7,166 nt of DNA from Phormidesmis priestleyi (GTDB taxonomy: Bacteria > Cyanobacteriota > Cyanobacteriia > Phormidesmidales > Phormidesmidaceae), in NCBI GenBank assembly GCA_003242115.1, contig QBMP01000008.1, positions 31,081 through 38,246 on the forward strand, in the 5' to 3' direction. This document shows, piece by piece, positions 1-5,976 of this stretch (its first letter is position 1; each line of letters opens with the position of its first letter). The notes under the pieces were generated by a model. The model had not been told where the DNA came from and did not search any database. It was given only the letters and a program-made list of their open reading frames with translations. A program made the translations under genes and the position numbers.

Positions 1-708
1 ATTGAAGCGTATAAAACGGTACTGGCACGCGAACCTGAAAACGAAACCGCTCTGATTGGGATTATTCAGGCGCAAATTGCTTTGGGCAATTTAGAAGGGA
101 CGCTGGAGCCTTTGGAAAAGCTGGCTTCAGTCAAGCCGGACGTGCCTGAATACTCGATTGCGCTGGCTCAAACTAAGCAGCAGTTAGGCGATGTTGAAGG
201 CGCAGCCCAAGTCTATCGTCGGGTGATCACGCAAAAACCGGGCAATGCGCCTGCTTTACAGGGACTGGTAGAGCTATTGGTCAGTCAAGGGCGCTCAGAG
301 GCGGCGCTGGGGCTGTTGAGAGATACCTTGGCCACGGCGGATCAAACTAACGAACTGTCTCCAGGTAGTGTTGATAAGCTATCGGTGAAGCTGCTGCTAG
401 GTCAGGTTTTTGTTGAGCAGAAGAAATACGATGATGCGATCAAGGTGTATGACGAGGCGATCGCCGATGCCAAAACCGCTTCTCCAACCCTGCCTGACTT
501 CCGCCCGACGCTAGCAAAAGCGCTAGTACTCCAAGAAAAAGGAGACAAAGACGCAGCCAAAGTGCTGTTTGATCAGGCATTGGGAATGGCCCCCACTCAA
601 TACAAAGACGGCGTACAAAAGCTGATTGCTCAGAAGACTGCCGCCCCTGCTGCGACTTCTGAAACGAGTCCAAATGCTGGCTCTGAAGCCGCTCCTCAGA
701 CTAACTAA
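1..708 (+). CDS. TPR-repeat protein, 3' part (start outside window)
   Basis: The reading frame is open from base 1, so the gene begins upstream and only its last 235 residues are seen. The fragment is built of helical pairs with TPR character (G/A at the small-residue positions, a Pro at repeat ends). Recognisable units lie at about fragment residues 14-47, 48-81, 82-115, 128-158 and 167-198; for example the unit near 138-157 contains VEQKKYDDAIKVYDEAI. The last 25 residues are Ala/Thr/Pro-rich and probably disordered. TPR proteins are scaffolds for protein-protein contacts; the partner cannot be read from the sequence. A membrane anchor or signal peptide, if present, would lie in the missing N-terminus. 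The TAA at 706-708 sits inside an ACTA-ACTA duplication that seems to have truncated the protein by 22 residues. A strong terminator follows about 140 bp downstream. The fold is confident; the function is unknown. Confidence 0.9.
   Translation: MEAYKTVLAREPENETALIGIIQAQIALGNLEGTLEPLEKLASVKPDVPEYSIALAQTKQQLGDVEGAAQVYRRVITQKPGNAPALQGLVELLVSQGRSEAALGLLRDTLATADQTNELSPGSVDKLSVKLLLGQVFVEQKKYDDAIKVYDEAIADAKTASPTLPDFRPTLAKALVLQEKGDKDAAKVLFDQALGMAPTQYKDGVQKLIAQKTAAPAATSETSPNAGSEAAPQTN
700..707 (+). repeat. 4-bp tandem duplication (ACTA x2) creating the TPR gene stop
   Basis: Two adjacent copies of ACTA (700-703 and 704-707) lie at the end of the TPR gene. With both copies the frame reads Q-T-N-stop. 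With one copy removed it reads Q-T-N-P and continues for about 20 more Pro/Ala-rich codons to a TAG at 773-775. This is what slipped-strand duplication would leave. A sequencing or assembly error is the alternative. Confidence 0.6.
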
Positions 709-772
709 TCCGGTAGCGCCTGCGCAACCGTCTGCTTCGCCCACTGCGCCTCCGGTTGCGCCGACCGCTCCG

Positions 773-813
773 TAGGTTGTCTACAGGTTGCCTACAGGTT
801 GCCTATAGGTTCC
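773..813. repeat. Short tandem repeat, about 11-bp unit, four degenerate copies
   Basis: Two perfect adjacent copies of TACAGGTTGCC (782-792 and 793-803) are flanked by a shortened copy (TAGGTTGTC, 773-781) and a diverged copy (TATAGGTTCC, 804-813). The array lies between the TPR gene and its terminator. The first copy contains the TAG that would end the extended reading frame. A period near one helical turn could suit phased protein binding, but plain replication slippage is equally likely. Confidence 0.7.
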
Positions 814-847
814 TAGAAACCGCAAACCTTAGCGTCAGTTAAAAAAG

Positions 848-902
848 AAAATAGCCTGTACAGCCTTGTTCTTTGAAAGAATCGGCGTACAGGCTATTTT
901 TT
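848..902. terminator. Strong bidirectional intrinsic terminator
   Basis: A perfect 14-bp inverted repeat pairs AAAATAGCCTGTAC (848-861) with GTACAGGCTATTTT (887-900). On the plus strand the right arm runs into six T (897-902). On the minus strand it runs into a T-rich tract given by the A-rich stretch 841-851. The 25-nt loop contains a second small stem, TTCTT/AAGAA (869-873 and 877-881). It lies between the convergent TPR gene and the membrane-protein gene, so it can end both transcripts. Confidence 0.9.
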
Positions 903-972
903 GTCTGGAATTAGGAATTAAGTGAGGAAATTTAGGCAGGGCAATTGGCGCTGAAGCTTAAACTATCGCGGA

Positions 973-1290
973 CTATCGTGCGCCTTGCCTAGATAGCTGT
1001 TTGGCTTGAGCGGTTATGGTCGTGTCGGCTTCGGCTTCGGCCAAGGCATCAACGGCATTGAATTCGATGTGGTTGAGCAAGGTTGTGACAAAGGCAAACA
1101 GCAAAAACGGCAGTGACAGCACTAGAATAAGCCCAACTGTCGCTAGCGCATAAACCGGTCGGCTTGCGCCCATCAGCCCAAGTGCAGCCGCTAGGCTAAC
1201 AAATAAAACAATCAGCCAAACAATAATTTGGCTGTAAATGTCCCCAAAGGTGAGGGTGCAGTTCATCCGATACTTTTTAGTGTTTTCCAT
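973..1290 (-). CDS. Small two-helix membrane protein, unknown function
   Basis: This encodes a 105-residue protein if the ATG at 1290 is used. A TTG three codons upstream (1299) is possible but less likely. No strong Shine-Dalgarno sequence is seen. The N-terminus is short and basic (NTKKYR). Two hydrophobic segments follow at about residues 21-42 and 46-71, joined by a tight GASRP turn, with an Ala/Glu-rich soluble C-terminal tail (72-105) ending in basic residues. The layout suggests an integral membrane hairpin with both ends on the same side, probably cytoplasmic by the positive-inside rule. The contrast between clean hydrophobic segments and polar ends, and the neighbouring bidirectional terminator, support a real gene. 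I do not recognise the family. It is divergent from rluE, with which it shares a 256-bp intergenic region. Confidence 0.7.
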   Translation of the reverse strand: MENTKKYRMNCTLTFGDIYSQIIVWLIVLFVSLAAALGLMGASRPVYALATVGLILVLSLPFLLFAFVTTLLNHIEFNAVDALAEAEADTTITAQAKQLSRQGAR

Positions 1291-1353
1291 AGCCAGCAAT
1301 GTTTTCCAGAGTGTTTCAAAAAATAGTGGGTCAGCCGATTTTTCAGCAGTGGG

Positions 1354-1377
1354 CGGTTAAGTAATCGGTTAAGTAAT
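1354..1377. repeat. Perfect 12-bp tandem repeat in the divergent intergenic region
   Basis: Two exact adjacent copies of CGGTTAAGTAAT (1354-1365 and 1366-1377) lie between the divergent membrane-protein gene and rluE, 64 bp from the former's ATG and about 170 bp from the latter's GTG. Direct repeats at near one helical turn in a divergent promoter region are compatible with a regulator binding site. No known operator is recognised. Confidence 0.6.
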
Positions 1378-1494
1378 ACAGTCAGCGAGTAGTTCCAGAG
1401 AAGCCGGATTTACGGTGGCTACAGCAGATCGCTGAAAGATTGTTTAGATCATTACTCAGATTATTAATGTAGTTAATAGGATATCGGCTGACTT

Positions 1495-1522
1495 TTGATT
1501 TAGGTCGATTTATCAATAGAGT
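1495..1522 (+). promoter_or_regulatory. Candidate promoter for rluE
   Basis: A TTGATT (1495-1500, like TTGACA) is separated by 16 bp from TAGAGT (1517-1522, four of six matches to TATAAT), placing a start about 20 bp before the GTG. An alternative pair is TTGTTT (1440-1445) with TATTAA (1462-1467). Both are weak matches in AT-rich DNA, so this is tentative. Confidence 0.25.
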
Positions 1523-1546
1523 TCAAGAAATAATAAGATTGCTTAC

Positions 1547-2143
1547 GTGATTTGTCGCTACCTTCTGCTTTATAAGCCTTATAACGTTCTGAGCCAGTTC
1601 ACGGACGAGCGCTCAGCACCTTCTGCTTTGCGTGTCACTCTCAAAAATTTTGTGTCAGTGCCGGGAGTCTATGCGGTGGGTCGGCTAGATCTCGATAGCG
1701 AGGGTCTATTGCTGCTGACGGATGACGGCCCGATGCAGCACCGGCTGAGTCATCCCAAATTTGCCCATCGGCGTCAATACTGGGTGCAGGTAGAGCGCCA
1801 GCCAGATGAATCGGCGCTAAGGCAGCTTCGCCAAGGGGTGACGATTCGCAACTATCAAACGCGCCCGGCAGAAGTTGGGGCGATCGCTGAACCCGATCTT
1901 CCGCCTAGAGATCCGCCCATTCGCTATCGTCAGCACATCCCGACGGCTTGGCTAGAAATCACGCTCAGCGAAGGCAAAAACCGTCAGGTACGCCGGATGA
2001 CGGCGGCAGTGGGTTTTCCGACGCTGCGATTAGTGCGCAGTGCGCTGTTTTTGTCAGGAACTTGCGCGCTGACCCTTGAAGGACTTAACCCAGGCGAATG
2101 GCGAGAGCTGACGAGGGCAGAGCAGCGATCGCTCCCCCAATAA
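1547..2143 (+). CDS. rluE: 23S rRNA pseudouridine synthase, RluE type
   Basis: The enzyme isomerises a uridine to pseudouridine in 23S rRNA; the E. coli homologue RluE modifies U2457 in the peptidyl-transferase region. The 198-residue protein lacks the N-terminal S4 domain of RsuA/RluB, as RluE does. Visible motifs are [12 protein letters not shown] (10-21), the catalytic motif [17 protein letters not shown] (45-61, nucleophile Asp48), PPIRYR near 123-128 and the RNA-binding stretch [21 protein letters not shown] (142-162). All key residues are present and the length is close to the E. coli enzyme (about 217). Translation starts at GTG: an in-frame TAG at 1517-1519 and the lack of any ATG between rule out a longer ATG start, and the LLYKPY motif begins right after it. 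The ribosome site is weak. Two HIP1 octamers lie inside the gene. It appears monocistronic. The family is secure; the exact target uridine is inferred from homology. Confidence 0.93.
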   Translation: MICRYLLLYKPYNVLSQFTDERSAPSALRVTLKNFVSVPGVYAVGRLDLDSEGLLLLTDDGPMQHRLSHPKFAHRRQYWVQVERQPDESALRQLRQGVTIRNYQTRPAEVGAIAEPDLPPRDPPIRYRQHIPTAWLEITLSEGKNRQVRRMTAAVGFPTLRLVRSALFLSGTCALTLEGLNPGEWRELTRAEQRSLPQ

Positions 2144-2238
2144 ATCCCCAGTAAACCCGCAGCAACCCCGCAATAGGCCAAAAGAGTAAACTGAAGCTAT
2201 CAGCGACCATAATCAGGCATAATCCTTGCGTAGCTCCT

Positions 2239-2286
2239 TAGACAGCACCAGGATTAGACAGCACCAGGATTAGACAGCACCAGGAT
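2239..2286. repeat. Three exact 16-bp tandem repeats upstream of the phosphatase gene
   Basis: TAGACAGCACCAGGAT occurs three times without a gap or mismatch (2239-2254, 2255-2270, 2271-2286). A related stretch, CTTAGACATTCACC, follows at 2305-2318 and may be a decayed copy. The array sits 46-93 bp before the phosphatase ATG, so it probably lies in the 5' leader or promoter. Two CATAAT hexamers (2208-2213 and 2218-2223), 10 bp apart, lie just upstream and could act as -10 elements, though no good -35 is seen. The frame of the downstream gene stays open through copies 2 and 3, but no start codon occurs there. Confidence 0.85.
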
Positions 2287-2331
2287 TTAGCCGCTAAACA
2301 TCACCTTAGACATTCACCGTTAAGATTCGAC

Positions 2332-4425
2332 ATGCTCACCTGCCCTTACTGTCAGTTCGTCAATCCTAGCGATCACAAGTTTTGTCAGCGCTGCGGTAAG
2401 CCTTTGGGTGCGGCGGCGGCTAGTTCTAGGTTGGTGACTGAACCAGCGTCTAAATCAGCGGCTGAACCCGCGACTGAATCAGCCATACTTCAACCGCTGC
2501 AAGCAACGCTGCTGCCACCTGATAAGCTAGCGCTGAGTCCGGCTACCTATTTGAGTAGTAATGACCCGGCTGATCGCTATCAGATATTGACCGTATTAGC
2601 TCAAGGTAGCGCCCTGATTGCCGATACGATGCCAGAGGTGCGATCGCCCCTACAAGCCCAGCTATCTCAGCTAATCGCCGCCCCTTTAGAATCCTTCCAG
2701 TCGAATTTAGAGCTGCCCGCTGCGGCCTATCCTTATTTGCTCCTAGCTCAAGCCGCTCCCGCTCTCTACGATGCTTGGCAACAGGGCAAAACCGCCATTC
2801 TGATCACCCCGTCCGAGCAGCTTTCCACTACGTCATTGATCAGCGCCTTCTCGACGGCGATCGATCCGCTTCAGCATGTCTATTGGATGTACACCCTTAC
2901 CGATTTGTGGATGGCGCTGTCGCCGATTCCGCAATGGCGTTCTAGCCTACTACTCGCGAATAATCTTGGGATTGGCCGCGATCAGTCTTTGTGCATTCGG
3001 CAGTTTATTCAACCCGGCATTCAGCCCCCCCGACTGAGCGATTTGAAAGCCTTTTTGCAATCGCTATTAGCCCAGCCACACCGAGGTGCCGTGGCTCCTT
3101 TGCGGCAAATCCGGCAGACTATTTTGACGGTGACTTCTGCCGAGACGCTAGAGCAGCTACGCAGTGAACTCGCGGTGATTGGGGAATCTTTGTTAGCAAC
3201 GCCAGAGGCGATTACGCCCGCTGTCAGTGCGGCGCAGCCGAGCGCGATCGCCGCCCCCTTTACACTTTTGCCTGCGCCCTTATCAGCATCTGCCCCCGCT
3301 TTAGAACCTCAGCCTCATCTAGATTCTGTAGATGATGAACCCTTGGACAATAATCCGTTAGATCCCACTGCCAACAGCGCTTCAGATCCAGATCTCAATA
3401 ATCCTTTAGACCCGCCTGCGATTGAGGCTCTGCTAGAGGATGACTTAGACGATGACTCAGACAGTGATATTGACTTACCCGAACTGAGCGAAAGCGACGA
3501 ATCCACGATGGTCTTACCGATGAAGCTCGTCCGCCTAGAAGAGGCAGGCCGCACCCATGTTGGCCGTCAGCGAGATCACAACGAAGACTGCTTTTTCATT
3601 GCTAGTAGCCTGCAAAAGCAAGCCGACAACAACGGTCAGCGAACTCAAGCGCACTGCCTCTATGTGCTGTGCGATGGCATGGGCGGCCACGATGGCGGCG
3701 AAGTAGCTAGTCAGCTCGCCACTCAAACGCTCCTCAGCTATTTTGAGGCGCATTGGCCCCATCCGGTGCCTCAGCTATCAGGAAATGTGCCTGCTCGTTC
3801 GCTGCCCGATGAGGCCACCATTGTAGAAGCGGTAAAGCTAGCAAATAAGGCAATTTACGATGTTAATGAAGCCGAAGAGCGGGCAGGTCATGAGCGGATG
3901 GGAACGACTCTGGTGATGGTGCTTTTGCAGGGCACTGAGGCCGTCGTTGCCCATGTGGGAGACAGCCGCCTGTATCAGCACACGCGGCGGATGGGGCTGC
4001 GACAGGTAACGATTGATCATGAGGTCGGTCAGCGTGAAATGAAGCGCGGTATTCCGCCAGAAATTGCCTATGGTAGACCCGATGCCTATCAGCTCACTCA
4101 GGCGCTCGGCCCCAGGGGCAGTGAAGACTTAGTGCCGAGTGTGAGCTATCTGATGTTTTCTGAAGATAGTTTGCTGTTGCTGTGCTCGGATGGCCTCAGC
4201 GACACTAGCTTGGTAGAAACCTATTTAGACAGTCACATTGATCCGGTGCTCAGAGGCAAAAAGGATCTAGAAACGGGTATGGATGATTTGATAACGTTGG
4301 CCAATCAGGTGAATGGGCATGACAATATTAGTGCGATCGCCATTCGCCTCAGCATCAGCCCCGATATGGCGATGATGCAGCTAGCCGCACCGGCAGCTAG
4401 CCAAGGGCAAACCATTATTCAATAG
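2332..4425 (+). CDS. Zinc-ribbon PP2C-family Ser/Thr protein phosphatase with kinase-like middle region
   Basis: This 697-residue cytoplasmic protein should remove phosphate from Ser/Thr residues of target proteins using two metal ions. A zinc ribbon lies at the very N-terminus (Cys4, Cys7, Cys18, Cys21). Residues 25-80 are Ala-rich linker. Residues 81-290 are a mostly hydrophobic domain with faint kinase resemblance: DRYQILTVLAQG at 81-92, and NNLGIGRDQSLCIRQF at 210-225 where a catalytic loop would be, but no HRD or DFG. Residues 330-390 form a strongly acidic linker. The PP2C domain fills about 400-676: NED (417-419), DGMGGH (448-453), GTT (524-526), HVGDSRLY (541-548), SDGLSD (619-624) and GHDN (662-665), so the metal-binding Asp residues (419, 448, 620, 664) are all present. 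There is no transmembrane segment. The ATG at 2332 is the first possible start after the in-frame TAG at 2239. The substrate is unknown; PP2C proteins often oppose Hanks-type kinases. Confidence 0.92.
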   Translation: MLTCPYCQFVNPSDHKFCQRCGKPLGAAAASSRLVTEPASKSAAEPATESAILQPLQATLLPPDKLALSPATYLSSNDPADRYQILTVLAQGSALIADTMPEVRSPLQAQLSQLIAAPLESFQSNLELPAAAYPYLLLAQAAPALYDAWQQGKTAILITPSEQLSTTSLISAFSTAIDPLQHVYWMYTLTDLWMALSPIPQWRSSLLLANNLGIGRDQSLCIRQFIQPGIQPPRLSDLKAFLQSLLAQPHRGAVAPLRQIRQTILTVTSAETLEQLRSELAVIGESLLATPEAITPAVSAAQPSAIAAPFTLLPAPLSASAPALEPQPHLDSVDDEPLDNNPLDPTANSASDPDLNNPLDPPAIEALLEDDLDDDSDSDIDLPELSESDESTMVLPMKLVRLEEAGRTHVGRQRDHNEDCFFIASSLQKQADNNGQRTQAHCLYVLCDGMGGHDGGEVASQLATQTLLSYFEAHWPHPVPQLSGNVPARSLPDEATIVEAVKLANKAIYDVNEAEERAGHERMGTTLVMVLLQGTEAVVAHVGDSRLYQHTRRMGLRQVTIDHEVGQREMKRGIPPEIAYGRPDAYQLTQALGPRGSEDLVPSVSYLMFSEDSLLLLCSDGLSDTSLVETYLDSHIDPVLRGKKDLETGMDDLITLANQVNGHDNISAIAIRLSISPDMAMMQLAAPAASQGQTIIQ

Positions 4426-4468
4426 CGCCTTTGCCGGTTCTAATCGCCTGAGCGATTGATCTGATTTG

Positions 4469-4549
4469 ATGGGATTTTTAGCCAAATCATTTGCCATTCC
4501 TTTGGCCGTACCTCTGGCTCTTCCCTGGGTGAAATGGGTATTCTTTTGA
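4469..4549 (+). CDS. Possible 26-residue hydrophobic peptide ORF
   Basis: An ATG at 4469 opens a 26-codon frame ending in TGA at 4547-4549, in the 159-bp gap between the phosphatase and histidine-kinase genes and on the same strand. The peptide is almost wholly hydrophobic (Phe, Leu, Ala, Val, Pro, Trp), with only two Lys. It contains AIPLAVPLALPWVKW and ends in VFF, as a tiny membrane peptide would. There is no convincing ribosome site. The ATG lies in the loop of a potential 7-bp hairpin (TGATTTG 4462-4468 with CAAATCA 4483-4489), which could limit its translation. It may be a small protein, an upstream leader peptide or chance. Confidence 0.25.
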   Translation: MGFLAKSFAIPLAVPLALPWVKWVFF

Positions 4550-4584
4550 GGCGTGTTTACTCTTGATAGGTAGCCTATTTCTCT

Positions 4585-5976
4585 ATGACGCTTACCTCTA
4601 CCGTGGCGATAGAACCCGTGCAGGTTCATCCAGAGATGACGCTTCAATCTTTGAAGCTTTGGCAAGTAGAGCTTGATGTTGATCAAGTCGGAGCCGTGAT
4701 GATGCGGCATTTTAGCGAGGAGCCGCTGCTGCCAGGAATATTGCTCATGCGCGACCGTCAATACATAGGAATGGTGTCAAGAGAAAAATTCTTTGAGCGC
4801 ATGAGCCGCCCATACGCGCTTGAGCTATTTTCGCATCGTTCTCTTCAAAAGCTTTACGCTGAGCTAAATGTCTCTGTTTCAGAGCTTTCTGCCGAAACGC
4901 TGGTAGTCACGGCGATGCCTTTGGGTTTGGATCGGGTACCGGAGTGCATATACGAGCCAATGGTCATCAAGAGCCGTACCGGACGCGTAAGCGTCGTTGA
5001 TTTTCGACAGATACTGAGGATCTATTCTAAAATTCACACGATTATTCTTGACCGGCTACAGCGCTCAGAGTTGCAAGCGGACGACATCAAAACAAATTTG
5101 CAGCGCCTACAGAGTGATTACATGCAGATGCTGCATACCGAAAAAATGGCCTCACTCGGTCAGCTAGTCGCAGGCGTTGCTCACGAAATCAACAATCCAG
5201 TTAATTTTATTCATGGCAATGTCGTCCATGCGACGGCTTACGCTGAGGAGATACTGGAGTTAGTGGATCTTTATCAGCAGGAGTGCCCTCAGCCTTCTGT
5301 TCTAATTCAAGAGGCTTTGGAATCGTGCGATATGGTGTTTGTGAAGCAAGATTTTACCAAGCTGTTGAGTTCGATGAAAGTTGGCACTGAGCGCATCCAA
5401 AAAATCGTTAAATCTCTGCGTAGCTTTTCACGGATAGATGAAAGCGATCGCAAGCTAGCTGACATTCATGAGGGCATTGATAATACCCTCATCATTTTAA
5501 ACCATCGCTTCAAGCCCACGAGCACACAAGCGCCGATAGAAGTCGCTAAAGACTACGGCGATTTACCCATGATTGACTGCTATCCCGGTCAGTTGAACCA
5601 GGTATTTACAAATATTTTGTCTAATGCAATCGATGCGCTCCAACAGAGCGATCAGGCATTTCCTAAGATTATGATCAAAACCAAAGTGGAGGCCACGAAT
5701 GTATGGATTGCGATCGCCGATAACGGCCCAGGCATTTCAGCCGACCAGCAGCATCGAGTCTTTGAACCCTTCTTCACTACAAAGCCCGTGGGTCAGGGAA
5801 CTGGCTTAGGTCTTTCGATTAGTCACCAAATCATTGTTAAAAGTCACGGCGGACAGCTTAGCTGCCAATCAGAGCTAGGCAAAAGCACCCAGTTCACGCT
5901 CACAATTCCTATCGAGTCATTGTCATCTAGTCAGCCTTCTCCGATCCAAGCGGAGCGAAATTTAGCTTTAGCTTAA
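4585..5976 (+). CDS. Soluble sensor histidine kinase with CBS-like N-terminal region
   Basis: This 463-residue two-component kinase would autophosphorylate on His200 and pass the phosphate to a response regulator, none of which is in the window. Residues 10-152 form an input region with two CBS-like halves: ILLMRDRQYIGMVSREKFFE at 52-71 and EPMVIKSRTGRVSVVDFRQI at 124-143, with SRPYALELF between. This module is familiar to me from cyanobacterial kinases and GGDEF proteins; its ligand is unknown. A helical linker (about 153-186) leads to the H-box, GQLVAGVAHEINNPVNFIHGN (192-212). A long dimerisation region follows, including LLSSMKVGTERIQKIVKSLRSF. The ATPase domain shows the N-box (NQVFTNILSNAIDAL, Asn347), DNGPGI (379-384), FEPFFTTK (393-400) and GQGTGLGLSI (403-412). 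There are no transmembrane helices, so it senses a cytoplasmic signal. An in-frame TAG at 4567 fixes ATG 4585 as the first start. It may be co-transcribed with the phosphatase, as no clear terminator separates them. Confidence 0.93.
   Translation: MTLTSTVAIEPVQVHPEMTLQSLKLWQVELDVDQVGAVMMRHFSEEPLLPGILLMRDRQYIGMVSREKFFERMSRPYALELFSHRSLQKLYAELNVSVSELSAETLVVTAMPLGLDRVPECIYEPMVIKSRTGRVSVVDFRQILRIYSKIHTIILDRLQRSELQADDIKTNLQRLQSDYMQMLHTEKMASLGQLVAGVAHEINNPVNFIHGNVVHATAYAEEILELVDLYQQECPQPSVLIQEALESCDMVFVKQDFTKLLSSMKVGTERIQKIVKSLRSFSRIDESDRKLADIHEGIDNTLIILNHRFKPTSTQAPIEVAKDYGDLPMIDCYPGQLNQVFTNILSNAIDALQQSDQAFPKIMIKTKVEATNVWIAIADNGPGISADQQHRVFEPFFTTKPVGQGTGLGLSISHQIIVKSHGGQLSCQSELGKSTQFTLTIPIESLSSSQPSPIQAERNLALA

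Larger units (their letters stand above)
457..5717. repeat. Dispersed HIP1 octamers (GCGATCGC), eight copies
   Basis: Exact copies lie at 457-464, 1880-1887, 2125-2132, 2640-2647, 3244-3251, 4333-4340, 5444-5451 and 5710-5717, all inside coding regions. About one per 0.9 kb is far above the chance rate for an octamer (roughly one per 65 kb at even base composition) and is a known cyanobacterial genome signature. None lies in the minus-strand genes or after 5717. Confidence 0.9.

Noticed and set aside
700..712. Programmed +1 frameshift at the end of the TPR gene
   Set aside because: No known slippery or stimulatory signal is seen, and a simple 4-bp duplication explains the frame change better.
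523..744. Minus-strand frames opposite the end of the TPR gene
   Set aside because: They mirror the TPR coding sequence and Ala/Pro-rich tail and have no recognisable domain.
1984..2181. Minus-strand frame opposite the end of rluE
   Set aside because: It overlaps the conserved RNA-binding motif of rluE and has no protein-like features.
2239..2286. CRISPR-like array
   Set aside because: The three 16-bp units are contiguous with no spacers, and no cas genes are present.
3315..3554. Minus-strand Ser-rich frame of 79 codons
   Set aside because: Its Ser runs are simply the antisense of the Asp/Glu-rich linker of the phosphatase.
4442..4457. Hairpin AATCGC-CTGA-GCGATT as terminator of the phosphatase gene
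   Set aside because: The stem is only 6 bp and the nearest T-run is about 17 nt away, so it does not fit an intrinsic terminator.
4381..4761. Minus-strand frame of 126 codons overlapping the phosphatase end, gap and kinase start
   Set aside because: It lies opposite two well-supported plus-strand genes, has a basic and patternless composition and shows no known motif.
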